Assembly: GCA_041397525.1 (NCBI GenBank) | Contig: JAWKWL010000002.1 | Location: 1-64,000 of the forward strand | Reading direction: 5' to 3' | Source: BOKV01 sp041397525 | Lineage (GTDB): Bacteria > Pseudomonadota > Alphaproteobacteria > Rhizobiales > Rhizobiaceae | DNA length: 64,000 nt | Shown: piece after piece, positions 25,485 through 34,800 of the stretch | Numbering within the stretch: position 1 is the stretch's first letter | Layout: every line of letters starts with the position of its first letter | Position numbers and translations under genes: made by a program | Notes under the pieces: model-generated | Told to the model about the DNA's origin: nothing | Database searches by the model: none | The model's input: the letters and a program-made list of their open reading frames with translations, nothing else

Positions 25485-27107
25485 ATGCTCGGATTGATGA
25501 TGGATCGGCAATTGCTGATCTCGGCGCTGATTGACCATGCCGGAAAATACCATGGTGACACCGAGGTCGTTTCGGTCAACACCACTGGCGGTGAGACCCG
25601 GACCAATTACACGACCATCCGTACCCGCGCCCTCAAGCTCGCTTCTGCCTTCCAAAAGCGCGGCATGAAAAAATCCGATCGCATTGCAACGCTGGCATGG
25701 AACAACCATCGCCACCTCGAACTTTACTACGCCATTTCCGGCCAGGGCCTGGTCTGCCATACCATCAATCCACGCCTTCATCCCGAGCAACTGGTCTATA
25801 TCGCCACCCATGCCGAAGACCGCATCCTGTTTTTCGACCAGACCTTTCTTCCAATCATTGAAGGCGTGAGGGAAAAGCTGCCTGGCATTCAGGCTTTCGT
25901 GCTGATGGAGCCACGCAATGCGGAGCTTGCCGCCCGCCTGCCCTGGCTCGAATTCTACGAGGAGTTTGTCGGGTCCGGCACTGACGGCCATGCATGGCCG
26001 ACTGACCTTGACGAGCGCGATGCATCATCGCTTTGCTACACATCGGGAACCACCGGCAACCCCAAAGGCGTGTTGTATTCGCATCGCTCGACACTGATCC
26101 ACGCGATGATGTCAATCTCGCCGGACGTGATGAACTTTTCTGCCCGCGACTGCCTGTTGCCGGTCGTTCCAATGTTCCATGTCAATGCCTGGGGCATGGC
26201 CTACGCTGCTCCCATGGTTGGCGCGAGGCTGGTCCTGCCCGGGCCTGGCCTTGACGGCAAGAGCCTGGTCAATCTCTACAATCGCGAGAAGGTGACGATG
26301 TCCGCCGGTGTACCCACCATCTGGCAGGGCCTCATCGCCCATCTTGAAGCAACGGGCGAAAAACTGCCTTACCTTCAGCGCACGGTCGTGGGCGGGTCCG
26401 CCTGTCCCCCGGCCATGATCGAGAAATTCCGCAAGGATTACGATGTCGAGGTTCTGCATGCCTGGGGCATGACGGAACTCTCTCCGCTAGGCACAGTCAA
26501 CAATCTCAAGAACAAGCATCTGGCCCAGCCGGAGGCAGAGCAGCTTGAGATGCGGCTTGGCCAGGGTCGCCCGCCCTTCGGCATAGAGCTCGGCATTTTT
26601 GACGATGATGACAACCAGCTTCCCAATGACGGTAAGACGCAGGGCAATCTTTATTGTCGGGGCTTCTGGGTCATCAACCAGTATTTCCGTGGCGACGGCG
26701 GCGACCCGTTGCATGACGGCTGGTTCCCCACCGGAGATGTTGCAACCCTCGACGAAGACGGCAACATGGTCATCCGCGACCGCTCGAAGGACATCATCAA
26801 GTCCGGCGGCGAATGGATCTCGACTGTTGACCTGGAAAACCTCGCCGTTTCCCACCCCTCGATCGCACAGGCAGCCGTTATCGCTGCGCGCCATCCCAAA
26901 TGGGATGAACGCCCGCTGTTGATCGTGGTGCCAAAGCCCGGCAAAAGTTTCACCGAAGAAGACATGCGTACTTTCTATGACGGCAAGGTCGCGAAGTGGT
27001 GGATCCCCGACACGGTAGTGACGGTCGAAGCCCTTCCCCTCGGCGCCACAGGCAAAATCCTCAAAAACGTGCTGCGCGAGCAATTCGGCGGCGCACTTGG
27101 CGGATAA
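25485..27107 (+). CDS. Medium/long-chain fatty-acid--CoA ligase (AMP-forming)
   Basis: This 540-residue adenylate-forming enzyme has the ATP motif CYTSGTTGNPKGVLYSHRS near residue 185, A5-type HAWGMTELSPLG near 325, and the hinge motif DRSKDIIKSGGEWIS near 430. The catalytic lysine is in LGATGKILKNVL near 525. It activates a carboxylic acid to its CoA thioester. The ATG at 25485 has GGAGGA 9 bases upstream. It begins an apparent operon with a flavin monooxygenase (12 bases on) and an SCP2 protein, suggesting breakdown of a hydrophobic or aromatic acid; the substrate is inference. Confidence 0.88.
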   Translation: MLGLMMDRQLLISALIDHAGKYHGDTEVVSVNTTGGETRTNYTTIRTRALKLASAFQKRGMKKSDRIATLAWNNHRHLELYYAISGQGLVCHTINPRLHPEQLVYIATHAEDRILFFDQTFLPIIEGVREKLPGIQAFVLMEPRNAELAARLPWLEFYEEFVGSGTDGHAWPTDLDERDASSLCYTSGTTGNPKGVLYSHRSTLIHAMMSISPDVMNFSARDCLLPVVPMFHVNAWGMAYAAPMVGARLVLPGPGLDGKSLVNLYNREKVTMSAGVPTIWQGLIAHLEATGEKLPYLQRTVVGGSACPPAMIEKFRKDYDVEVLHAWGMTELSPLGTVNNLKNKHLAQPEAEQLEMRLGQGRPPFGIELGIFDDDDNQLPNDGKTQGNLYCRGFWVINQYFRGDGGDPLHDGWFPTGDVATLDEDGNMVIRDRSKDIIKSGGEWISTVDLENLAVSHPSIAQAAVIAARHPKWDERPLLIVVPKPGKSFTEEDMRTFYDGKVAKWWIPDTVVTVEALPLGATGKILKNVLREQFGGALGG

Positions 27108-27119
27108 GATAGTTCAGCC

Positions 27120-28409
27120 ATGCAACGCGACCGCGTCCTGATAGCCGGCGGCGGCATTGGCGGGCTGGCCCTGGCGCTTACGCTGCACCAGATCGGGGTT
27201 CCCTGCACGGTGTTTGAATCCGTGCGGAACCTGAAACCGCTCGGCGTCGGCATCAACATCCAGCCCAATGCCGTGCGTGAATTGTTTGATCTGGGCATTG
27301 ACGAGGCTGTCCTGTCATCTGTCGGCCTTCAGGCGCGTGAATGGGCGCTGGTGGGCAAGAACGGCAAGGATGTTTACAGCGAACCACGCGGGCTTGATGC
27401 CGGGTACAGATGGCCACAATTTGCTGTCCATCGTGGCGATTTCCACATGCTGCTTTACCGGATGGCGGTCGAAAGGCTCGGCCAATCCGCTGTTGAAACC
27501 GGCAAGCGGGTCACAGGCTACATTAACAACAAGGACGGCACGGTCACCGCGCTGATTGACAACGCCGATGGCTCAAGGACCGCGGAAACCGGCGCGATCC
27601 TGATTGCAGCAGACGGGCTGCATTCGTCACTTCGTGCACAGATGCATCCTGACCAGCCACCCATTCACTGGGGTGGTGCCATCATGTGGCGGGGCACCAG
27701 CCCCGGCGTGCCAATCCGAACCGGTGCCTCCTTCGTTGGTCTCGGCACCCACCGCCAACGTCTCGTGATTTACCCGATCTCGCCACCTGACCCGCAGACC
27801 GGACTGGCCACCATCAACTGGATAGCCGAAGTGACGGTGGACAATGCCGACGGCTGGAAGAGCCAGGAATGGTTCAAGTCGGTCACAATCAGTGATTTCC
27901 TGCATCATTTTGCCGACTGGAAATATGAATGGCTCGACGTGCCCGAACTGATATCCCGCTCCGGGGCGGCATACGAAAACCCGATGATCGACCGGGATCC
28001 TGTTGCCACCTGGCGTGACGGCGCCGTTGCGCTGATGGGCGATGCAGCCCATGCCATGTACCCGACCGGCTCGAACGGCGCGAGCCAGGCAATCATTGAT
28101 GCCAGAACCCTCGGTGCTGCCTTCATTGAACACGGCGTGACCGCTGAAGCGTTGCGCCACTATGATGAACTTCTGTGCGGACCGGTTTCCCAACTCGTGC
28201 TGCGCAATCGCGGGGCCGGCCCTTTCGGCCTGCTCAACCTTGTCGATGAGCGTTGCGGCGGCGAATTTGAAGATATCGATGATGTGATACCGGCAGAAGA
28301 GCGCGCGCAATTCATGGCTGGTTACAAGGCTGCCGCTGGCTTCGCCATGGAAAAACTGAATGCCTCACCGGGGATCATTGCGCCAGGTGCCAAGGTAACA
28401 ATGCGTTGA
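27120..28409 (+). CDS. FAD-dependent monooxygenase (salicylate/p-hydroxybenzoate hydroxylase type)
   Basis: This 429-residue group A flavoprotein monooxygenase has the N-terminal dinucleotide motif IAGGGIGGLALAL at 7-19 and the DG motif LIAADGLHSSLRAQ near 160. The second FAD motif GDAAHAMYPTGSNGASQAI lies near 305. These enzymes hydroxylate aromatic or related substrates with NAD(P)H and oxygen. Some members act as flavin-dependent oxidoreductases of unknown role. It lies 12 bases after the acyl-CoA ligase, so the pair likely acts in one pathway. The substrate is not evident. Confidence 0.87.
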   Translation: MQRDRVLIAGGGIGGLALALTLHQIGVPCTVFESVRNLKPLGVGINIQPNAVRELFDLGIDEAVLSSVGLQAREWALVGKNGKDVYSEPRGLDAGYRWPQFAVHRGDFHMLLYRMAVERLGQSAVETGKRVTGYINNKDGTVTALIDNADGSRTAETGAILIAADGLHSSLRAQMHPDQPPIHWGGAIMWRGTSPGVPIRTGASFVGLGTHRQRLVIYPISPPDPQTGLATINWIAEVTVDNADGWKSQEWFKSVTISDFLHHFADWKYEWLDVPELISRSGAAYENPMIDRDPVATWRDGAVALMGDAAHAMYPTGSNGASQAIIDARTLGAAFIEHGVTAEALRHYDELLCGPVSQLVLRNRGAGPFGLLNLVDERCGGEFEDIDDVIPAEERAQFMAGYKAAAGFAMEKLNASPGIIAPGAKVTMR

Positions 28410-28459
28410 GAAGACTTGCATTCACTGCAATTGCTAAAGACTGAGGTTGCCTTGCAGCA

Positions 28460-28477
28460 TCTTACGTATTAGTAAGA
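28460..28477. promoter_or_regulatory. Inverted repeat upstream of the SCP2 gene
   Basis: TCTTAC-GTATTA-GTAAGA is a perfect 6-base inverted repeat with a 6-base spacer, 52 bases before the SCP2 start. It could be an operator for an internal promoter separating SCP2 from the upstream monooxygenase. No regulator gene is adjacent. Confidence 0.4.
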
Positions 28478-28529
28478 ATCACAAATTGAGGAAGCGGCTG
28501 CAACGGCCGCCCATTGACGAGAGGTCAAC

Positions 28530-28826
28530 ATGAGCATTGAAGCAGCAGCAGAAGCAATCCGCGCCAAGGTTGGCGCCAATTCCGGCCTTGGCGCCACCGT
28601 AAAGTTCGACTGCGGCGCCGACGGCGCAGTTTTCATCGATGGTGCATCCTCGCCAAATTCGGTCACAACTGAAAACAAGGATGCCGACTGCACCGTCACC
28701 TGCAGCATGGATACACTCGAAGCGCTTATCGCGGGCGATCTCGACCCGACTGCGGCCTTCATGCAGGGCAAGATCAAGGTTGGCGGCGACATGGGCGTCG
28801 CCATGCGCCTGTCATCGGTTCTGTGA
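28530..28826 (+). CDS. SCP2 sterol-binding domain protein
   Basis: This 98-residue protein is a stand-alone SCP2 domain. The pattern VKFDCGADGAVFIDG, DADCTVTCSMDTLEALIAGDL and AAFMQGKIKVGGDMGVAMRLSSVL matches the single-domain bacterial family. These proteins bind lipids or acyl-CoA in a hydrophobic tunnel and often accompany fatty-acid enzymes, as here after an acyl-CoA ligase. A 120-base gap with an inverted repeat separates it from the monooxygenase, so it may have its own promoter. A strong terminator follows. The bound ligand is unknown. Confidence 0.88.
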   Translation: MSIEAAAEAIRAKVGANSGLGATVKFDCGADGAVFIDGASSPNSVTTENKDADCTVTCSMDTLEALIAGDLDPTAAFMQGKIKVGGDMGVAMRLSSVL

Positions 28827-28862
28827 TCGCCGAACTTCACGCAATCAATCGGGATTTCATAC

Positions 28863-28891
28863 CCGCCGCATCACCTTGCGGCGGTTTTTTT
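28863..28891 (+). terminator. Rho-independent terminator after the SCP2 gene
   Basis: CCGCCGCA and TGCGGCGG form a perfect 8-base stem around a 6-base loop, followed by seven T. It is 37 bases past the SCP2 stop. The last T is also the first base of the complementary trhO stop codon, so the terminator abuts the convergent gene. Confidence 0.9.
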
Positions 28892-29883
28892 CATGCCGGT
28901 GTTTTCCGGCTACCAGCCTTGCTTGCAGCAATCTGCAATTCGTGCCGCTTGCGCTTCTTTTCCTTGGCAAGGTCGAGATCAGCTGCGACATGGTTTTCCC
29001 CGCGCATCGCAGCCAATTCGACCTGTCTTTGCCGCTCGGCCAGTGCCGCCTTGCGTTCTGCATCCAGCCGGTCATGGCAATGCGGGCAGGACACGCCTTT
29101 TTCATAATGCGGTGACGCCTTGTCCGCGGCTGTGATCGGCATCCGGCAGGCATGGCAAAGGTCGTAGTCACCCACCTTCAATCCGTGCCCCACCGAAACC
29201 CGGTTGTCGAAGACGAAGCACTCGCCCTCCCACAGGCTTTCGGCTTCCGGCACTTCCTCCAGATATTTCAGGATGCCGCCCTTGAGGTGGTAGACATCCT
29301 CGAAGCCTTCAGCCTTGACGAAGGCGGTGGCCTTTTCACAGCGGATGCCACCGGTGCAGAACATCGCAATCTTCGGCTTGTTGTGGAACCGGTCCTTGTT
29401 TTCTCGGAACCAGGCAGGGAAATCGCGGAAATTCACGGTGTCAGGATCAATCGCACCCCGGAATGTACCAATCGCCACTTCATAATCGTTGCGGGTGTCG
29501 ATCAGCACTGTATCAGGATCCGAGATGAGTGCATTCCAGTCTTGTGGCTTCACATAGTCGCCAACCACCTCATTGGGATCGACACCGGGCACACCCATGG
29601 TCACGATCTCCTTCTTGAGCCGGACCTTCATGCGGTTGAACGGGTTTTCCGGCGCGTGGCTTTCCTTGTGCTCGATATCTGCAAGCCTCGGATCGCTTTT
29701 CAGAAAGGCATGAAAGGCGGAAATCGCGTCGCCCGTTCCCGCAACCGTTCCGTTGATCCCCTCCTTCGCCAATAGCAGCGTGCCGAAAATCTCCCGCTCC
29801 TTGCAGAAGGCGAGCAGGCGCGGCTGTATTTCGCGATAGTCTGGCAGCGATACGAATTTGTAGAGGGCGGTTACGACAAACAT
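28891..29883 (-). CDS. trhO: tRNA uridine(34) hydroxylase, rhodanese-fold
   Basis: This 330-residue protein of the TrhO/YceA family makes 5-hydroxyuridine at the wobble position of some tRNAs using oxygen. An N-terminal ferredoxin-like region (FGTLLLAKEGINGTVAG near 35-50) precedes a rhodanese domain with LIDTRNDYEVAIGTFRGAI and the active-site cysteine in FCTGGIRCEKATAF near residue 180. A cysteine-rich segment CHACRMPI...CPHCHD and a charged tail follow, as in many homologues. The ATG at 29883 has AGGA 10 bases upstream. It converges with SCP2. Confidence 0.92.
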   Translation of the reverse strand: MFVVTALYKFVSLPDYREIQPRLLAFCKEREIFGTLLLAKEGINGTVAGTGDAISAFHAFLKSDPRLADIEHKESHAPENPFNRMKVRLKKEIVTMGVPGVDPNEVVGDYVKPQDWNALISDPDTVLIDTRNDYEVAIGTFRGAIDPDTVNFRDFPAWFRENKDRFHNKPKIAMFCTGGIRCEKATAFVKAEGFEDVYHLKGGILKYLEEVPEAESLWEGECFVFDNRVSVGHGLKVGDYDLCHACRMPITAADKASPHYEKGVSCPHCHDRLDAERKAALAERQRQVELAAMRGENHVAADLDLAKEKKRKRHELQIAASKAGSRKTPA

Positions 29884-30078
29884 GTCTTCATTCCTGCTGA
29901 CGGGCTGCTTTTTCCTTCCCCTCGGGGGATACACCGATCCGCCAAAACTTCAAGACCGGCGCCAAGCAGACACGAGGACGCTTTCTATGACATTTTGGCA
30001 CAGATTGCCGGTAAATGACCGATACAATTGCCCATGGTCATGGCATAGTTTCAGCCACAGGGAACGAGGAGGAATGCC

Positions 30079-31206
30079 ATGCCCGGACTTTTGCCAGACG
30101 TAGATGCGGACGGCCTGCTTGAATATTCGGTGGTTTTTACCGACCGCTCGCTGAACCATATGTCGAAGGCCTTCCAGAAAGCCATGAACGACATCTCCGC
30201 GACGCTGAAACAGGTCTACAATGCTGACGGGGTCGCAATTGTCCCGGGCGGGGGCACCTACGCCATGGAAGCGGTGGCGCGCCAGTTCGCAACTGATCGC
30301 AATTGCATGGTGGTCCGCAACGGTTGGTTTTCCTTCCGCTGGTCACAAATCTTCGATGCGGGCAGGATTCCCTCAAGCGTCACCATCCACAAGGCGCGCC
30401 GTTCACTTGCCAATACCCAGGCCCCGTTCTCGCCGGTTCCCGTTGACGAACTTGTGGCAAGCATTGCGGCAGAAAAGCCCGCCGTGGTGTTTGCGCCCCA
30501 TGTCGAAACCTCTTCCGGCATGATCCTGCCCGATGAGTATATCACTGCAGTAGGCACTGCAGTGCGCAGCTATGGCGGCTTGTTCGTGCTCGACTGCATT
30601 GCGTCAGGTACGATCTGGGTGGACATGAAGGCCTGCAACGTCGACATCCTGATCAGCGCACCACAAAAGGGGTGGTCCGCCTCGCCCTCCGCCGGGCTGG
30701 TGATGCTGGGCGAGCGTGCGCTCGAAAAGATCGGCGACACCACCAGTTCCTCCTTTGCCTGCGATCTCAAGAAATGGCTGGAAATCATGCGCGCCTATGA
30801 AAATGGTGGCCATGCCTATCACGCTACCATGCCGACCGATGCGCTGGTGAAGTTTCGCGACGTGATGCTGGAAACACAGGAACTTGGCTTCGACAAGCTC
30901 AAGCAGCAGCAGGTGGAACTGGGCGCACGCATCCGTGCCCTGCTCGAGGACCGTGGCTACAAGAGCGTTGCCGCACAGGGCTTCCAGGCACCCGGTGTCG
31001 TCGTCAGCTATACCGAGGACCCCGACATCCAGAACGGCAAGAAGTTCCTAGGTGAAGGCTTGCAGATCGCTGCCGGCGTTCCCCTGCAATGCGACGAAGG
31101 CCCTGACTACCGCTCATTCCGCATCGGTCTCTTCGGCCTCGACAAACTCGCCAATATCGACCGCACGGTCACTAACTTCCGCAAGGCGCTCGACAAGGTG
31201 GGGTGA
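30079..31206 (+). CDS. Class V PLP-dependent aminotransferase
   Basis: This 375-residue fold-type I enzyme belongs to the serine/alanine-glyoxylate aminotransferase group. VPGGGTYAMEAVARQFA near 56 forms the phosphate-binding start, LDCIASGTIWVDMKACNVD holds the PLP aspartate, and SAPQKGWSASPSAGLVML near 195 carries the Schiff-base lysine. An excellent ribosome site GAGGAGGA lies 5 bases before the ATG. The next gene, an Lrp regulator, overlaps its stop codon, so the two are coupled. The amino donor is unknown. Linkage to an indolepyruvate oxidoreductase suggests amino-acid catabolism. Confidence 0.85.
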   Translation: MPGLLPDVDADGLLEYSVVFTDRSLNHMSKAFQKAMNDISATLKQVYNADGVAIVPGGGTYAMEAVARQFATDRNCMVVRNGWFSFRWSQIFDAGRIPSSVTIHKARRSLANTQAPFSPVPVDELVASIAAEKPAVVFAPHVETSSGMILPDEYITAVGTAVRSYGGLFVLDCIASGTIWVDMKACNVDILISAPQKGWSASPSAGLVMLGERALEKIGDTTSSSFACDLKKWLEIMRAYENGGHAYHATMPTDALVKFRDVMLETQELGFDKLKQQQVELGARIRALLEDRGYKSVAAQGFQAPGVVVSYTEDPDIQNGKKFLGEGLQIAAGVPLQCDEGPDYRSFRIGLFGLDKLANIDRTVTNFRKALDKVG

Positions 31207-31679
31207 TGGCGGACGCCCGGAACGACCTCGACGAAATCGACCTGAAAATCCTGCGCATCCTGCAGGCTGATGCCGAGCGCAACATCAACGAGATTGGTGA
31301 AGCCGTCGGCCTGTCTCATACGCCGTGCTGGCGCCGCATCCGGAAAATGCAGGACGCCGGCATCATCAGGCACCGTGTCGCAATTCTCGATGCCGAGAAG
31401 GTCGGGCTTGACGTCTCAATCTTTGTTTTCATCAAGCTTGAGCGCCATTCCGAGGGCGTGCTCGACGAATTCGAAACGGCGGTTGCCGCCCTGGCCGAAG
31501 TGCTGCAATGCTATTCCATATCCGGTGAATTCGATTTCATCCTGCGCGTGGTCGTTGCTTCCGTCAGGGATTTCGAAAAGACCGTTAAGGGCAAGCTTCT
31601 CAAATTGCCCAATGTCGGCGTGATGAACTCGCATTTTGCGCTCAACGAGATCAAGAACAGCGCCGCCCTGCCAATTTGA
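31206..31679 (+). CDS. Lrp/AsnC family transcriptional regulator
   Basis: This 157-residue regulator has an N-terminal helix-turn-helix (LDEIDLKILRILQADAE, INEIGEAVGLSHTPCWRRIRKM) and a C-terminal RAM ligand-binding domain (about 70-150, ending NSHFALNEIKNSAALPI). The ATG overlaps the aminotransferase stop by one base; a GTG three bases earlier would give a GTGA overlap. Lrp-type regulators sense amino acids, so it probably controls the preceding aminotransferase and perhaps the indolepyruvate oxidoreductase that begins 200 bases downstream. Confidence 0.9.
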   Translation: MADARNDLDEIDLKILRILQADAERNINEIGEAVGLSHTPCWRRIRKMQDAGIIRHRVAILDAEKVGLDVSIFVFIKLERHSEGVLDEFETAVAALAEVLQCYSISGEFDFILRVVVASVRDFEKTVKGKLLKLPNVGVMNSHFALNEIKNSAALPI

Positions 31680-31879
31680 ATCGATCCAAATCCATGCTGC
31701 AGCGCAACACGGTTTCAATCGCCATGACAATTTTAGATTTCCAGTCTACCAGTTTCCAAGATGTTGGGACCAGATTGCAAACGATCTCCGCGCCTGCCAC
31801 AAATTTGGTCTGTCAGTTCGCCGACAATGCGCCATAATGCAGGCGTGAGCGGGAATGAGACAATTTAGGGAGAGCCTTG

Positions 31880-34800
31880 ATGGGCAATGAGACTTCGCCG
31901 AAAACCCTGATTTCAAATTCGGTGACGCTTGAGGACAAATACTCCGCCACCTCTGGCAAGATATTCATCAACGGCACCCAGGCGCTGGTCCGCCTTCCCA
32001 TGGTCCAGATGCGCCGCGACCGCGCGGCGGGCCTCAATACTGGCACCTTCATTTCGGGCTATCGCGGTTCTCCCGTCGGCGGCTTCGATTTCGCGCTCAA
32101 CCAGGCCCGCAAGCACCTCAAACAGGAAGGCATCGTTTTCCAGTCCGGCGTCAACGAAGACCTTGCAGCGACCGCCGTCTGGGGTTCGCAGCAGGTTGCC
32201 ATGTCCCCCGGTCACAAGCGCGATGGAGTGCTTGGCATGTGGTATGGCAAGGGACCGGGGGTAGATCGTTGCGGCGATGTTTTCAAACATGCCAATTCAT
32301 TCGGCACCTCGCCAACTGGCGGCGTTCTCGCCATTGCCGGTGACGACCACAACGCGAAGTCCTCCACCGTCGCACACCAGTCCGACCATGCCTTCATGGC
32401 TGCTATCATGCCGATGCTGTTTCCGACAAGTGTGCAGGAATTCGTCGAGCTTGGCCTCCTTGGCATTGCCATGTCGCGTTACTCGGGTCTGTGGGTCGGC
32501 TACAAGGTGATCTCCGACACCATTGAGACAACAGGCGTCGTCGATGTCTCCGGTGAGGACCGCCAGTTCATCATCCCGCAGGATTTCGAAATGCCGGTTG
32601 GCGGCCTCAACATCCGCTGGCCCGATGACCGCTATTCGCAGGATGCCCGCCTGCAGGAATACAAGGCCTATGCTGCGGTCGCCTTCGCCCATGCCAATGG
32701 CGTCGACCAGCTGGTGATGGATTCCTCAAAGCCGCGCTTCGGCATCATCGCTTCCGGCAAGGCTTACGAGAATGTGCGCGAGGCGCTCCGGCAGTTGGAG
32801 ATAGATGACAAGACCGCCGACAAGATCGGTCTTCGGCTCTACAAGGTGCGCATGCCCTGGCCGCTCGAACCCGAAGGTGTTCGTCATTTCTCTGAAGGGC
32901 TGGAAGAGGTTCTGGTCATCGAGGAACGCCGCGAGGTGATCGAACACCAGATCAAGCAGCAATTGTTCAACTGGCGCGCTGACGTGCGCCCGCGCATCGT
33001 CGGCAAGTTCGATGAGAAGGACCGCCACCTGCTGTCGCTGCATGAGGAAATCACCACTGGTGTTGCCCTGCGCGCCATTGCGACCCGCCTGCTGAATTTC
33101 AAACTGCCGTCAGGTCTTGCCGAACGCATCCGCGAGAAACTCGACTGGTATGAAACCCGCCACCAGCTTCGCGTTACGCATCAGGCACCGGTTTCGCGCA
33201 TGGCGCATTTCTGCTCCGGCTGCCCGCACAATTCCTCCACCAAGGTTCCCGACGGCTCGCGCGCCTTTGCCGGCATCGGCTGCCATTTCATGGCCTTGTG
33301 GATGAACCGCAATACCGAGACCTATACCCACATGGGCGGTGAAGGCGTCACCTGGTCGGGTATCGCGCCCTTCACCAGCGAGAAGCACGTATTCGCCAAT
33401 CTCGGTGACGGCACCTATTTCCATTCCGGCATCATGGCCATCCGCCAGTCGGTCGCCTCCGGAGCCAATATCACATACAAACTGCTCTATAACGATGCCG
33501 TTGCCATGACCGGTGGCCAGAAACTGGATGGCACCCTTACCGTCCCGCAATTGTCCGAGCAACTCGCCGCCGAGGGCGTGAAGGAAATCTGGCTCGTTTC
33601 CGATGAACCCGAAAAATATTCGCCGCATGACCTGGCGGCCGGCATCCAGATCCGCCATCGCGACTATCTGGAAGATGTGCAGAAACATCTGCGAGAAGTG
33701 CCCGGCTGCACAGCAATCATTTATGACCAGACCTGCGCTGCGGAAAAGCGCCGTCGCCGCAAGCGCGGCACCATGATCGACCCGGACAGGCGCGCCTTCA
33801 TCAACCCCCTGGTCTGCGAAGGTTGCGGCGATTGCTCTGTCCAGTCGAACTGCATTTCCATCGAACCGCTGGAAACGGAATTCGGCCGCAAGCGCCAGAT
33901 CAACCAGTCATCCTGCAACAAGGATTTCTCCTGTGTGAAAGGCTTCTGCCCGTCCTTTGTCACCGTGGAAGGTGCGACACTGAAAAAGCGTCCGCTGCCG
34001 ACGCTGTCAGTGGATGGCCTGCCGGAACCGAAAACCGTTCTGCTCGACGGCATCTACAACATCGCTATTACCGGTGTCGGCGGCACAGGCGTGCTGACCA
34101 TTGGCGCCATCATTGGCATGGCTGCCCATCTTGAAGGCAAGGCGGCGATGATCCAGGATTTTTCCGGTCTGGCGCAAAAAGGCGGCGCGGTGCTGTCCCA
34201 TGTTCGCTTCTCATGGGAGCCGCATGAAGTGGCCTCCGCGCAGATCATTTCAGGCGAAGCCGATGTGCTTCTGGCGGCTGACACTGTCGTGGCAGCAGCG
34301 AAGGAAGCAGTAGCCGTTTGCAATCCGGAACGAACCCGTGCCGTTCTCAACACGCACTTGGCACCGGTATCGAATTTCGTGTTCAACCGCGATTTTGATT
34401 TCCGCGAAAGCGACATCGTCTCGACGATCGCCAAGAATACCAGGGGCGAACCGGACCGCATCGATTTTGCGAAATTCGCAGAACTGGTCTGTGGTGATGC
34501 AATCGCGACCAACATCATGATGGTCGGCTATGCCTGCCAGAAAGGCCTGCTGCCGGTCGGGTCGGAAGCCATCCTGCGCGCCATCGAACTCAATGCCGTT
34601 TCAGTCAATGCCAACAAGCTCGCTTTCAACTGGGGCCGCAAGCTCGCCGCCGATCCGCAGGAAGCCGCACAATTGATGGCTGGTGCTTTCCCGAAGCCGA
34701 AGGAACCGGCCAGCCTTGAAGAACTGGTGGCAAAGCGTTCCGAATATCTGACCGGCTATCAGAATGCAGCCTATGCGCGACGCTATGCCGATCTCGTCTC

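Noticed and set aside
25404..25991. Long minus-strand extension of the ilvA frame (196 extra codons)
   Set aside because: It is antisense to the acyl-CoA ligase, lacks family similarity and the PLP domain begins right after MVEKNGG at 25403.
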